DNA of 64,000 nt from Mesobacterium pallidum. GTDB lineage: Bacteria > Pseudomonadota > Alphaproteobacteria > Rhodobacterales > Rhodobacteraceae. The notes beneath the pieces are model-generated. The model was not told the origin of the DNA. It saw only the letters and a list, made by a program, of their open reading frames with translations, and did no database searches. Each line of letters begins with the position of its first letter. Positions within the stretch are counted from its first letter, which is position 1. Positions 9,953-18,620 of this stretch are shown piece by piece. The position numbers and the translations under genes are program-made. Where the stretch lies: positions 62,001 through 126,000 of the forward strand of contig NZ_JAIMID010000010.1 of assembly GCF_019966535.1 (NCBI RefSeq). The letters are read 5' to 3'.

Positions 9953-10861
9953 ATGGCCGTTTCGGACAACATCCGCGGTGCGGGCTTCATGGTTGGCGCC
10001 ATGTGCCTGTTCGCGGTCGAGGATGCGCTGTTCAAATCCGTCGCCGGGACGGCAGCGGGCCTGAGCCCGGGCCTCGCCACGATCTGCTTCGGCCTGACGG
10101 CCCTGGTGCTGTCCTGCGCCTATGCCCGCGGGGTGGGCGACCCGCTCTGGACCCGCGCCTACCTTGGCCCCCGCCTGTTGCTGCGCACGGCATTCGAGAT
10201 CATGGGGCGGCTCTTCTTTGCCCTCGCGCTCGCCTTCACGCCGCTCGGCACCACTTCGGCCATCCTGCAGGCGACACCGCTGGTGGTCACCGCCGCCGCT
10301 GCGCTGTTCCTGCGTGAAACCGTGGGCCCCCGCCGCTGGCTGGCGATGATCGTGGGTTTCCTCGGCGTGCTGATGATCCTGCGCCCCACGCCCGAGGCCT
10401 TCCGCGCCGATGCCCTGCTGGCGGTCGCCGGCATGATCGGCTTTGCGGGCCGCGACCTCATGACCCGCGCCGCCCCGCCCGAGGTGACGCCGCGCCAGCT
10501 GGCGATCCTCGGCTTTGCCGTGGTCACCGTGGCGGGCCTGCTGATCTGGTCGTTCGAGACCGCGCCCACCCGCCTGCCGCACCCGGGCGAGGCCGCGCGG
10601 CTGCTGGCCACCGGCGCCGTGGGCCTTCTGGCCTATACCGCGCTGACCCGCGCCATGCGCACGGGCGAGGTCGCCGTGGTCACGCCTTTCCGCTATTCGC
10701 GCCTGCTGGTCGCGCTGGTCTTTGCCGTGGTGCTGTTCGGCGAGCGGCCCGATGGCTGGACCCTTGCGGGCGCGGCGCTGATCGTCGCCAGCGGGCTTTA
10801 CACGCTGATGCGCAGCGCCGCGCGTGACAAGTCTGGTCAGCGCGGGCAAACTGCCCTATGA
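9953..10861 (+). CDS. EamA/DMT-superfamily permease, copy 2
   Basis: A 302-residue, ten-helix DMT permease with two EamA halves (VEDALFKSVAG at about 22-32, then AGMIGFAGRDLMTRAAPP in the second half; EVAVVTPFRYSRLLVALVF near the C-terminus). The end of the coding region is 28 bp before the era start, so it may be co-transcribed with era. Its substrate is unknown. Confidence 0.85.
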   Translation: MAVSDNIRGAGFMVGAMCLFAVEDALFKSVAGTAAGLSPGLATICFGLTALVLSCAYARGVGDPLWTRAYLGPRLLLRTAFEIMGRLFFALALAFTPLGTTSAILQATPLVVTAAAALFLRETVGPRRWLAMIVGFLGVLMILRPTPEAFRADALLAVAGMIGFAGRDLMTRAAPPEVTPRQLAILGFAVVTVAGLLIWSFETAPTRLPHPGEAARLLATGAVGLLAYTALTRAMRTGEVAVVTPFRYSRLLVALVFAVVLFGERPDGWTLAGAALIVASGLYTLMRSAARDKSGQRGQTAL

Positions 10862-10889
10862 CCGCGGCTTGTCTTTCGCAGGTAGACCC

Positions 10890-11801
10890 ATGACCACACG
10901 CGCCGGCTTTGTTGCCCTGATCGGAGAGCCCAATGCGGGCAAGTCCACCCTGACCAATGCCATGGTCGGGGCCAAGGTGTCGATCGTGACCCACAAGGTC
11001 CAGACCACCCGCGCCCGCATCCGCGGCGTCGCGATGGAGGGCGAGAGCCAGATTGTGTTCATCGACACGCCGGGCCTCTTCCGCCCGCGCCGCCGGCTCG
11101 ACCGGGCCATGGTCGCCGCGGCCTGGGGCGGGGCGGCGGATGCCGACATCATCGTGCTGCTGGTCGAGGCACATCGCGGCTTGACCGATGGCGTCAAGGA
11201 GATCCTGACGCGTCTGGCCGAGATCGGCCAGGGCCGCACCGTGGCGCTGGCGATCAACAAGATCGACCGGGTCGAGGCGCCGGTGCTGCTGAAGCTGACC
11301 GAGGCGCTGAACGAGGCCTACCCGGATTTCGTGCGCACCTTCATGATCTCGGCCGAGAAGGGCTATGGCGTGAAGGACCTGCGGCAATGGCTGGCGGGCG
11401 AGCTGCCCGAAAGCCCCTGGCTTTATCCCGAGGACCAGATCGCCGACCTGCCCATGCGCATGATCGCCGCCGAGATGACCCGCGAAAAGCTGACCCTGCG
11501 CCTGCACCAGGAGCTGCCCTACCAGCTGACGGTCGAGACGGAAGCCTGGGAAGAACGCAAGGACGGGTCGGCCCGGATCGACCAGATCATCTATGTCAGC
11601 CGCGCCGGCCACAAGGGCATCGTGCTGGGCAACAAGGGCGAGACGATCAAGGCGGTCAGCAAGGCCGCGCGCGAAGAACTGGAAGAGTTCCTGGGCCGCA
11701 AGGTGCACCTGTTCTGCCAGGTCAAGGTGCGCGAGAAATGGCTGGACGAGGCCGAGCGCTACTCGGAGATGGGGCTCGATTTCCGCGACGGGAACGCGTG
11801 A
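10890..11801 (+). CDS. era: GTPase Era
   Basis: Era binds the 3' end of 16S rRNA and is needed for 30S maturation. The G1 loop GEPNAGKST begins at residue 12, G3 is DTPG, and G4 is NKID. A C-terminal KH domain contains the GHKGIVLGNKGETIK segment. Length is 303 residues, normal for the family. The ATG at 10890 was chosen over an in-frame ATG at 10824 because it gives the standard N-terminus (GFVALIGEPN). rnc lies four genes upstream. Confidence 0.95.
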   Translation: MTTRAGFVALIGEPNAGKSTLTNAMVGAKVSIVTHKVQTTRARIRGVAMEGESQIVFIDTPGLFRPRRRLDRAMVAAAWGGAADADIIVLLVEAHRGLTDGVKEILTRLAEIGQGRTVALAINKIDRVEAPVLLKLTEALNEAYPDFVRTFMISAEKGYGVKDLRQWLAGELPESPWLYPEDQIADLPMRMIAAEMTREKLTLRLHQELPYQLTVETEAWEERKDGSARIDQIIYVSRAGHKGIVLGNKGETIKAVSKAAREELEEFLGRKVHLFCQVKVREKWLDEAERYSEMGLDFRDGNA

Positions 11802-11814
11802 CGGTGCGTGTGGA

Positions 11815-11983
11815 GTGAGGGGCCAGCCCCTCACACTCCCCGGAGTTTATGGGCAAGATGAAGGGGATCGGTTGCGCCCCCTTTCATTATTCCGGAAATA
11901 CTCTCGCCGAAGGCATTCGCGCCCTGGCGCGAAACGAGGGGCGCTGCCCCTCGAACGCCCCGGGATATGTCTGGAAAGATGAA
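11815..11983 (+). repeat. Pair of related palindromic intergenic repeat units
   Basis: Two copies of one element lie between era and the DUF1491 gene. Unit 1 begins with a perfect 9-bp stem (GTGAGGGGC/GCCCCTCAC, 11815-11834). Unit 2 begins with a perfect 8-bp stem (CGAGGGGC/GCCCCTCG, 11935-11953). Each is followed by a similar tail: a CCCCGG core, an AT-rich step and a GAT GAA end (about 30 bp). Between them is a third hairpin, TTCGCGC/GCGCGAA at 11916-11933. The first stem may also terminate era transcription. No coding gene is seen in 11802-12009. Confidence 0.7.
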
Positions 11984-12009
11984 CAGGGGACCGGTTTGGA
12001 GGCGATGCG

Positions 12010-12339
12010 ATGCGGGTGACGGCGCGGTTCTGGGTGGATGCCTACCTGGCGCGGCTGCGTTTTGCCGACATCCCGGCTTTTGTCGTGGCCCATGGCGATG
12101 ACACGGCCGGGGCGGTGCTGGTCAAGCTGAACACGCTCGACGGGCGGGCAGCAGCCCATGTGCGCGGGTTCGACCTGGCGACCGGCGGGCGCATCTGGAC
12201 GGTGCTGGCCGAGGGTGACGAGCGGGACGTGGATGCCGCCGTGGCGCGGCAGCGCAGCTTCGATCCGGATCTCTGGGTGATCGAGGTGGAGGACCGGCAG
12301 GGCCGGCATCTGCTGGGCGAAGAAGGGCTTTCGGACTAG
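12010..12339 (+). CDS. DUF1491 family protein
   Basis: A 109-residue soluble protein matching DUF1491: [15 protein letters not shown] at the start, [12 protein letters not shown] in the middle and a conserved C-terminal [12 protein letters not shown]. The family is largely alphaproteobacterial and uncharacterised, and is often found between era and recO, as here. The stop codon overlaps that of the convergent membrane protein gene. Confidence 0.85.
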   Translation: MRVTARFWVDAYLARLRFADIPAFVVAHGDDTAGAVLVKLNTLDGRAAAHVRGFDLATGGRIWTVLAEGDERDVDAAVARQRSFDPDLWVIEVEDRQGRHLLGEEGLSD

Positions 12340-12932
12340 GCGCGCCGGGCGAGGCGGGACAGGCCCCAGAGGATGTATCCCGCGACCAGGAAGGCCACCA
12401 ACAGGCCAAGGAAATTGCGCGCGAGGTCCATGAGGCTCAGCTTGTCCAGGTCGATGAAGAAGTAGGCGTATTTGCCGTCGAGCGCCCCGCGCAAGGTGGC
12501 ATAGAGGAAGTAGCAAAAGGGCCACCACAGCCAGACCACCGGCGCCAAGACGGGCAGGGGCGTGGTGCGGGAAAAGGCGATCCACCAGGCCGTGGTGACC
12601 AGCGGCACCGCCGTGTGCAGCCCGTGGTCGGCCCAGAAGGCCAGCCCCGTGTGCGGCTTGTAGAGCAGCAGGTGGTAGACGAGCCCCACGATCAGCACCC
12701 AGAGCACCAGCCCCGCCAGCCAGAAGGAGCGCGGCGCGCGCCCCGTCAGCGCGGCAAGGCCGAAGGTGCCCACCACCATGAGGTTGGTCAGGATGGTGAA
12801 GTAGCGCGCCATGCTCCAGGTCGTGGCCCATGGCCCGGGGTTGTCTGCCGAGGACACGATGAACTGGGCGCCCAACGACGCGAGGGCCAGGAGGGCGATC
12901 AGGGCGGCGGTGCTGCGGGCGGTTCCGGTCAT
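12336..12932 (-). CDS. Pr6Pr-like membrane protein
   Basis: A 198-residue protein with about six transmembrane helices. The features ARYFTILTN, a conserved HLLLY...[13 protein letters not shown] block and [10 protein letters not shown]...[11 protein letters not shown] match the Pr6Pr (FAR-17a/AIG1-like) membrane family. Function unknown. The reading frame stays open far upstream on this strand, but that part is antisense to recO; the ATG at 12932 opens the membrane protein. Its 3' end overlaps the DUF1491 stop by a few bases. Confidence 0.8.
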   Translation of the reverse strand: MTGTARSTAALIALLALASLGAQFIVSSADNPGPWATTWSMARYFTILTNLMVVGTFGLAALTGRAPRSFWLAGLVLWVLIVGLVYHLLLYKPHTGLAFWADHGLHTAVPLVTTAWWIAFSRTTPLPVLAPVVWLWWPFCYFLYATLRGALDGKYAYFFIDLDKLSLMDLARNFLGLLVAFLVAGYILWGLSRLARRA

Positions 12933-13007
12933 GGCGCGCAGGTTAGGCGGCGGCCCGGGTGCTGCCAAGGGGCTTGTCGCCCCGCGCCCGCCGTGGAACA
13001 TGGGCGG

Positions 13008-13739
13008 ATGGAGTGGCGGGACCAGGGCATATTGCTGGCCGTGCGTCGGCACGGAGAGACCTCGGCGATCATCGAGGTCTTTACCCCGTCGCACGGGGTC
13101 CATGCGGGCGTGGTGCGCGGCGGGACCAGCCGCAAGATCGCGCCGATCCTGCAGCCGGGCGCGCAGCTGGACGTGGCCTGGCGGGCGCGGCTGGACGAAC
13201 ATATCGGCGCTTTCACGGTCGAGCCGGTGCGCTCGCGCGCCGCCGTGGTCATGGGGGACCGGCTGGCGCTGGCGGGGTTGAACGCGGTGGCGGGGCTCTT
13301 GACCTTTTGCCTGGCCGAGCGCGAGGCACATCCCGCGCTTTACCGGCGGACCGAGGCGCTGCTGGACCTGCTGGACGCCATGGACCTCTGGCCGCTGGCC
13401 TACCTGCGGTGGGAGCTGGCGCTGCTGGAGGAGATGGGCTTTGGCCTTGACCTTTCCGCCTGCGCGGTCACCGGTGCGCGCGTGGGGCTGGCCTATGTCT
13501 CGCCCCGCTCGGGCCGGGCGGTGACCGAAGCGGCGGCGGGCATCTGGGCCGACCGGTTGCTGCCTCTGCCATCGGTGCTGCTGGGCCAGGGCGACGGGGA
13601 CGATGCAGAGGTGCTGACCGGGCTTGGCACGACCGGCTACTTCCTCGAACACCGGGTGGCGCCGGAGCTGGGGCATCACCCTTTGCCTGCCGCGCGGGCG
13701 CGCTTCGTCGAGCTGTTTGCGCGGCTGCGGGGGTCTTAG
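13008..13739 (+). CDS. recO: DNA repair protein RecO
   Basis: RecO loads RecA at single-stranded gaps together with RecF and RecR. The N-terminal OB fold ([24 protein letters not shown]...G.H.GVVRGG) is diagnostic, followed by a helical domain. At 243 residues it is a typical alphaproteobacterial form. I found no CxxC zinc pair in the C-terminal half, which is common in this class. It is divergent from the Pr6Pr gene and ends overlapping the stop of the TetR gene. Confidence 0.92.
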   Translation: MEWRDQGILLAVRRHGETSAIIEVFTPSHGVHAGVVRGGTSRKIAPILQPGAQLDVAWRARLDEHIGAFTVEPVRSRAAVVMGDRLALAGLNAVAGLLTFCLAEREAHPALYRRTEALLDLLDAMDLWPLAYLRWELALLEEMGFGLDLSACAVTGARVGLAYVSPRSGRAVTEAAAGIWADRLLPLPSVLLGQGDGDDAEVLTGLGTTGYFLEHRVAPELGHHPLPAARARFVELFARLRGS

Positions 13740-14272
13740 GCGGTTTCCAGCGCCAGGATCACGTCGATCAGCGTCTCGGGCGCGGTGTCGCGCCGGCCCT
13801 TGGCGCCGGGCAGTTGCGGCGCGCCGATGCGGGCGGCCATCAGCAGGCGGGCGAAATCCGGGTTGGCCAGCTTCATCGCGGCCAGCAACGCCTCGACCCC
13901 CTGCAAACGCATGGAATCGACCTGGCCCACCACCTTGGCGATCTTGCCATCCGAGGCCGCCCAGCCGCGCATCGCGCGCTCCAGCCTGTCCTCGGCCGCG
14001 GTCTGGCCCATCAGCCCACGCAAGAGCTGCACCGGGCTTTCCTGGCGGTCGAGTGCCCGCGACAGCGACGACAGCGCGCGCGATTCCCATTCGCCGCCCA
14101 GCGCGGCGTGAAATGCCGGTACATCGGCGAAATGCCAGTAGAACGATCCCTTGGTGGTCCCCATGCGCCGCGACATCGCCTCGGCGTTCAGGGCCATCGG
14201 CCCGTCGCTGGCGAGGGCGGCAAGCCCCCCTTCGATCCAGTCTGCCTTGCGCAGGCGGGGTTTCGTGACCAT
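13736..14272 (-). CDS. TetR/AcrR family transcriptional regulator
   Basis: A 178-residue regulator. The N-terminal helix-turn-helix ([41 protein letters not shown]) is a clear TetR DNA-binding domain; the C-terminal ligand domain is unassigned. The ATG at 14272 gives a typical TetR start; an ATG 14 codons upstream is possible. No obvious partner gene is adjacent on this strand, so its target is unknown. Confidence 0.85.
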   Translation of the reverse strand: MVTKPRLRKADWIEGGLAALASDGPMALNAEAMSRRMGTTKGSFYWHFADVPAFHAALGGEWESRALSSLSRALDRQESPVQLLRGLMGQTAAEDRLERAMRGWAASDGKIAKVVGQVDSMRLQGVEALLAAMKLANPDFARLLMAARIGAPQLPGAKGRRDTAPETLIDVILALETA

Positions 14273-14514
14273 GGCGAACCTACCCAAATGAAGGTGCCCC
14301 CGACCCTGGAGCACGTAATGAGGGTAAACGATGCGGTCACGATTCGGGCAAGGCGAAACCCGAAAGGCTTTGCCCGAGCGTCACATTAATGCCCAGCCAG
14401 CGGGCAATGCTGAAAATCATGACTCGCACGCATGAAATACCGGGTTGTCGCGGGCTTACGTTGCCGCCGGAGCCGGGCCTTGTGGGCGTAGGTCGTCGGG
14501 CCTAGGTTCCGGGC

Positions 14515-15252
14515 ATGAACAAGGGAAACCGTGCGGCCCGAGGCGGAGACCGAAAGACTTACGTGATCGTCGCCGCCCTGATGCTGGTATCGGGTGGGTT
14601 CGGCTTTGTCTTGGGAATGTCCGGCGATGCCATTGCCCCGGACGCAACGGTCTCGGCAGAGCCCAGTCTCGCCGCACCGCCCCCGGAGCCGATTGAACCG
14701 GCCGACGCCGCCCAAGACACCGCACAATCCGCAAAGGCCCCGACGCCCGCGCCCGCCGTTGTCGAAGCGGACCCCGCGAAGACGGCCGCGCCGCAGGCTG
14801 ACGGTTCAGTGAACCTGGCACGTCTGCCGCGGCACGCCAGGTCCCTGTTGCGCGCCTTTTTGGACAGCGGCGAATATGCCGGAGCTTTCGCAGTGGGGCG
14901 CGACGGCGATTTTGGCTGGGTCTCTTTCTATGGCGATCGGGACTTGGCCGGTGCCGATGCCCTGGCCCGCTGCGGGGGCAGGGAAAACGGCTGCATCATT
15001 GTCGCGGAACTCTCGCAGCCGCCGGGGGTGGCGCCCAAGCCGGCGCGGGAGGAACTTATCAGCCTCTGGAGCAAGGACGGGTTCCGCGCTTTTTACCTTG
15101 GCGGGCGCGGCGGCACGGGATGGTCGCAGATGAAGGTTGGGCCGGACATCGCGCTGGCGCGGGCCCATTCCAATTGCCTTCGCGCCGAGGCAGAGCGTCG
15201 ACGAGCCGGCGAGCAGCGAAGCACCTGCCGGCTCGTCTGGAAAAGCTGGTAG
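14515..15252 (+). CDS. Membrane-anchored protein with Pro/Ala-rich linker and DUF4189-like domain
   Basis: A 245-residue protein with one N-terminal transmembrane helix (about residues 15-35), then a Pro/Ala/Glu-rich linker (about 45-95) and a periplasmic domain. The domain has ADALARCGG..NGCIIVAEL with two Cys residues, a pattern resembling DUF4189, and a final Cys near the end. The topology suggests an envelope protein. Function unknown and the domain match is tentative. It is convergent with the acyl-CoA dehydrogenase gene. Confidence 0.7.
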   Translation: MNKGNRAARGGDRKTYVIVAALMLVSGGFGFVLGMSGDAIAPDATVSAEPSLAAPPPEPIEPADAAQDTAQSAKAPTPAPAVVEADPAKTAAPQADGSVNLARLPRHARSLLRAFLDSGEYAGAFAVGRDGDFGWVSFYGDRDLAGADALARCGGRENGCIIVAELSQPPGVAPKPAREELISLWSKDGFRAFYLGGRGGTGWSQMKVGPDIALARAHSNCLRAEAERRRAGEQRSTCRLVWKSW

Positions 15253-15256
15253 GCCA

Positions 15257-16945
15257 TCAGCCCAGCAGGCGGCGGGCGATGACCTGGGCCTGGATCTCTC
15301 CGGCGCCTTCGAAGATGTTCAGGATCCGCGCGTCGCAAAGGATGCGGCTGATCTTGTATTCCAACGCAAAGCCGTTGCCGCCGTGGATCTGCAAGCCGTT
15401 GTCGGCCGCCGCCCAGGCCACGCGGGCGCCCAGCAGCTTGGCCATGCCGGCCTCGAGGTCGCAGCGGCGGTCGTTGTCCTTTTCCCAGGCCGAGAAGTAG
15501 GTGAGCTGGCGCGCCACCATGATCTCGACCGCCATCATGGCCAGCTTGCTTGCCACGCGGGGAAACTCGATCAGCGACTTGCCAAACTGCTTGCGATCCT
15601 GGGCGTATTGCATCGCCACGTCCAGCGCGCTTTGCGCCACACCCACGGCGCGGGCGGCGGTCTGGATGCGGGCCGATTCAAAGGTCTGCATCAGCTGCTT
15701 GAAGCCGCGGCCTTCCTCGCCGCCCAGAAGGTTCTCGCCCTTGACCTTGAAGCCGTCGAAGCCAAGTTCGTATTCCTTCATGCCGCGATAGCCCAGCACC
15801 TCGATCTCGCCACCGGTCATACCCTCGGTCGGGAAGGGGTCTTCGTCCGTGCCCGGGGTCTTTTCGGCCAGGAACATCGACAAGCCCTTGTAATCGCTCG
15901 TCGCCGGATCGGTCCGCGCCAGCAGGGTCATCACATGGGTGCGCGCGGCATGGGTGATCCAGGTCTTGTTGCCGGTGATCGTGTAATCGCCGTCCGCGCC
16001 CTTGACCGCGCGGGTGCGCAGGGACCCGAGGTCCGAGCCGGTGTTCGGCTCGGTGAAGACAGCGGTGGGCAGGATTTCCCCGCTGGAAATCTTTGGCAGC
16101 CAGTGCGCCTTCTGTTCATCCGTGCCGCCGGCAATGATCAGCTCGGCCGCGATCTCGGACCGGGTGCCAAGTGAGCCGACACCGATATAGCCGCGTGACA
16201 GCTCTTCGGACACCACGACCATCGAGGCCTTGGACAGGCCGAACCCGCCCAGCTCTTCGGGGATGGTCAGGCCGAAGACGCCCATCTCGGCCAGCTCCTC
16301 GATGATCTCCATCGGGATCAGCTCGTCCTTGAGGTGCCAGTCGTGGGCAAAGGGCTCGACCTTTTCCAGCGCAAAACGGCGGAACTGCTCGCGGATCATC
16401 TCGAGCTCTTCGTCGAGCCCGGTGGCGCCGACGGTGGTGTTGGCGACCTGCTCCTGCATCAGCGTCACGAGGCGCAGGCGGGCGGCCTGGGTGTTGCCCG
16501 TCTGGGTCAGGATCTGCACCGCGTCGGTCATCAGGCCGCGCATGTCATTCTGCGAAAGCCCGAGGTCCTGCAGGCGCACGATCTCGCCCTGGTTCATCGG
16601 GATGCCGCCGTAGATCTGCCAGAGGTATTCGCCAAAGGCGATCTGGTGGATCAGCTGCTCGGTCTCGCCGAACTTGCCTTCGGACTGCAGCTTTTCGGCC
16701 CATTTCTGCATCTGCCGCAGGCTTTCGACGTAGGTCGCGAGCCAGGCCAGCCCGTGGGTCGCGGTCTGCTCGGCCTCGACCGCGCGGGATGACACGCGGC
16801 CGTCCACGGTAACCATCTCGCGCAGGCGCGCGGTGGCAAGGTCCAGCAACTCTTGCGCCGGGGCAACGGCCGCACCGGTCAGCGTCAGAAGATCGGGAAG
16901 AAGAACCGAAGTGCCGCCCAGGTCGGCCTGTCCGTCATGTGCCAT
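15257..16945 (-). CDS. mcd: Acyl-CoA dehydrogenase with N-terminal extension, probably (2S)-methylsuccinyl-CoA dehydrogenase
   Basis: A 562-residue FAD enzyme. Residues from about 165 onward form a complete acyl-CoA dehydrogenase (TEPNTGSDL flavin/substrate loop; GNKTWITHA; ARAVGVAQSALD; IFEGAGEIQ near the C-terminus), but about 160 extra residues precede it. That length and helical N-terminal extension are known for methylsuccinyl-CoA dehydrogenase of the ethylmalonyl-CoA pathway, used by Rhodobacteraceae for acetyl-CoA assimilation. The assignment is by architecture and lineage. The ATG at 16945 has AAAGGA upstream. It stands alone here, as pathway genes are often scattered. Confidence 0.7.
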   Translation of the reverse strand: MAHDGQADLGGTSVLLPDLLTLTGAAVAPAQELLDLATARLREMVTVDGRVSSRAVEAEQTATHGLAWLATYVESLRQMQKWAEKLQSEGKFGETEQLIHQIAFGEYLWQIYGGIPMNQGEIVRLQDLGLSQNDMRGLMTDAVQILTQTGNTQAARLRLVTLMQEQVANTTVGATGLDEELEMIREQFRRFALEKVEPFAHDWHLKDELIPMEIIEELAEMGVFGLTIPEELGGFGLSKASMVVVSEELSRGYIGVGSLGTRSEIAAELIIAGGTDEQKAHWLPKISSGEILPTAVFTEPNTGSDLGSLRTRAVKGADGDYTITGNKTWITHAARTHVMTLLARTDPATSDYKGLSMFLAEKTPGTDEDPFPTEGMTGGEIEVLGYRGMKEYELGFDGFKVKGENLLGGEEGRGFKQLMQTFESARIQTAARAVGVAQSALDVAMQYAQDRKQFGKSLIEFPRVASKLAMMAVEIMVARQLTYFSAWEKDNDRRCDLEAGMAKLLGARVAWAAADNGLQIHGGNGFALEYKISRILCDARILNIFEGAGEIQAQVIARRLLG

Positions 16946-17078
16946 GAAAGTATCCTTTCTCTCGAGTCCGGCCCAGATAACCACTTTGCAGGTGCAGCGC
17001 AACTTTATAATGCAAATGCGGCATCAGGAGTTCGAAAATTGCGCTTGGCCTGTGCGTCCTGCATGGTAAGCAGCGTTC

Positions 17079-17849
17079 ATGAGTACGTTTATTCCCTATC
17101 TCACCCCGACGGAATTGGCCCTTAGCCTATGGGTTGCCCTGGTGGCCGGCGTGGTCAAGGGCACGGTGGGATTCGCCATGCCGATGATCTTCGTGTCGCT
17201 GCTGGGCATGATCATCGCGCCCGAGCTGGCGCTGGCCGGGCTGCTGCTGCCGACGCTGCTGTCGAACGGGATGCTGGCCTTTCGCCAGGGCAGGGCCGCG
17301 GCCTGGCAGACCCTGCGCGACCAGAGGCGGTTCCTGGCCGCGATGCTGATCTGCCTGCTGCTCAGTTCGCAACTGGTGCTGGTGGTGCCGCAGGGCACGC
17401 TGCTGGTGATGATCGGATTGCCCGTCGCGCTGTTCTCGGCCGTGCAGATCGCAGGCTGGCGGCCGCGGGCCGAGGCGTTGCGCCATCGCGGCGCCGAGGC
17501 GGCGATCGGCGGGTTCGCCGGGTTCATCGGGGGCTTTTCCGGGATCTGGGGGCCGCCGACGGTCATGTACCTGACCGCGCTGGGGACGGAGAAACGCGCG
17601 CAGATGCGCATCCAGGGCGTGATCTACGGCTCGGGGGCCATCGCGCTGGTGCTCGCCCACACGGTGTCGGGCGTGCTGGATACCGAGACGCTGCCGTTCT
17701 CGGCGCTGCTTGTCGCGCCCGCCCTGGCCGGAACATGGCTGGGCGGGCGCCTGCAAGAGCGGGTCAACCAGCGGACGTTCCACCGGTTGACCCTCATCGT
17801 CCTGCTCGTGGCAGGGCTCAACCTCGTTCGCCGGGGCCTTCTGGCCTGA
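17079..17849 (+). CDS. TauE/SafE-family sulfite/anion exporter-like permease
   Basis: A 256-residue inner-membrane protein with about eight transmembrane segments. Two repeats are visible, each with a glycine-rich motif: GVVKGTVGFAMPMI in the first and GFAGFIGGFSGIWGPPTVMYL in the second, characteristic of TauE/SafE (DUF81). The substrate (sulfite, sulfoacetate or another anion) cannot be deduced. It is divergent from the acyl-CoA dehydrogenase gene with 133 bp between. Confidence 0.85.
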   Translation: MSTFIPYLTPTELALSLWVALVAGVVKGTVGFAMPMIFVSLLGMIIAPELALAGLLLPTLLSNGMLAFRQGRAAAWQTLRDQRRFLAAMLICLLLSSQLVLVVPQGTLLVMIGLPVALFSAVQIAGWRPRAEALRHRGAEAAIGGFAGFIGGFSGIWGPPTVMYLTALGTEKRAQMRIQGVIYGSGAIALVLAHTVSGVLDTETLPFSALLVAPALAGTWLGGRLQERVNQRTFHRLTLIVLLVAGLNLVRRGLLA

Positions 17850-17975
17850 GGCGAACATCACTCGCAACGCGACACGTGGAACTCGTACCATGCCCTGGCT
17901 CACGCACACAAAACGGGCACTCGTTACACAGGACCGATGTCCTTTCGGGCCACACGCGGCCCGGGGGATCCGGTT

Positions 17976-17996
17976 CCCGCCTGAACACCAGGCGGG
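17976..17996 (-). terminator. Hairpin downstream of the XRE regulator, possible terminator
   Basis: A perfect 8-bp stem CCCGCCTG/CAGGCGGG (17976-17983 and 17989-17996) with a 5-nt loop lies between the convergent tauE and XRE genes. No T-run follows on either strand, so termination is only possible. Apart from this nothing was seen in 17850-18050. Confidence 0.3.
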
Positions 17997-18050
17997 CTGT
18001 CACGCACCGGCGGCGGGGCGTTCTGCCACCGTCCGGCACGATGTGCTGGC

Positions 18051-18395
18051 CTAGCTGGCCAGCTCGGTGATGAAGTTGCGGATCTGGGACCGCAGACGAT
18101 CGTCCTTGATCCGGCTCACCATGGAGGCAATCTTCGTCGCTTCCTCGTCGATGGCGCTGTTCTTGTTGTCCGCGTCCTCGTCGAAGCCTTCGAAGAAGTA
18201 GGACGGCGGCACGTCGAGGATATGCGCCAGTTCGAACAGTCGGCTGGCAGAGATTCGATTTCGGCCCAGCTCGTACTTCTGGACCTGCTGGAACGAGATG
18301 TTGAGCCCGTTCGCGACGTCGGTTTGCGTCATGCTGCGCAGGACGCGCAACTGCTTGAGTTTTTTCCCCACGTGAATGTCAACCGGATGAGACAT
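18051..18395 (-). CDS. XRE-family helix-turn-helix regulator
   Basis: A 114-residue protein with a Cro/C1-type HTH at about residues 10-66 (GKKLKQLRVLRSMTQTDVAN, then ISFQQVQKYELGRNRIS) and a short acidic C-terminal part. A very good ribosome site, CAGGAGGT, precedes the ATG at 18395 and decides the start. Such single-domain regulators are common in Rhodobacteraceae. It is divergent from the LysR-like gene, with palindromes in the shared AT-rich spacer. Confidence 0.9.
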   Translation of the reverse strand: MSHPVDIHVGKKLKQLRVLRSMTQTDVANGLNISFQQVQKYELGRNRISASRLFELAHILDVPPSYFFEGFDEDADNKNSAIDEEATKIASMVSRIKDDRLRSQIRNFITELAS

Positions 18396-18620
18396 GCCAC
18401 CTCCTGAATTAGTGCTACCCTTGCGAGTGTCACCAAAACGAGAATCCATTCAATTGATGAGAGATTCACTTTTCGGTTGCATCTACTGGACAGGTATGGA
18501 TGATTTATTTACCATCAGGCTGGGTTGTGGCAGAATGCAAGAAGTTACCAAGGGTAACGCTATGCGACACGCGTGTAACTTGTTAAAAAAACTATCATAA
18601 AAATCGTTCGATCGGATGGC
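18396..18620. promoter_or_regulatory. AT-rich divergent promoter region with two palindromes
   Basis: The spacer between the XRE gene and the LysR-like gene is clearly richer in A and T than its surroundings. It contains a perfect 6-bp inverted repeat GTTACC-AAG-GGTAAC at 18544-18558 and a perfect palindrome ACACGCGTGT at 18567-18576, both upstream of the LysR-like start at 18621. Either could be an operator for one of the two flanking regulators. A short plus-strand reading frame here lacks a ribosome site and was not called. Confidence 0.5.

Noticed and set aside
8909..10849. Minus-strand frame of 646 codons
   Set aside because: Antisense to both EamA genes and part of era; no motif and no ribosome site.
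12336..14090. Long minus frame joined to the Pr6Pr protein
   Set aside because: Only the last 198 codons encode the membrane protein; the rest is antisense to recO and overlaps the TetR gene.
18394..18600. 68-codon plus-strand frame in the XRE/LysR-like spacer
   Set aside because: No ribosome site, poor start, lies over the promoter region.
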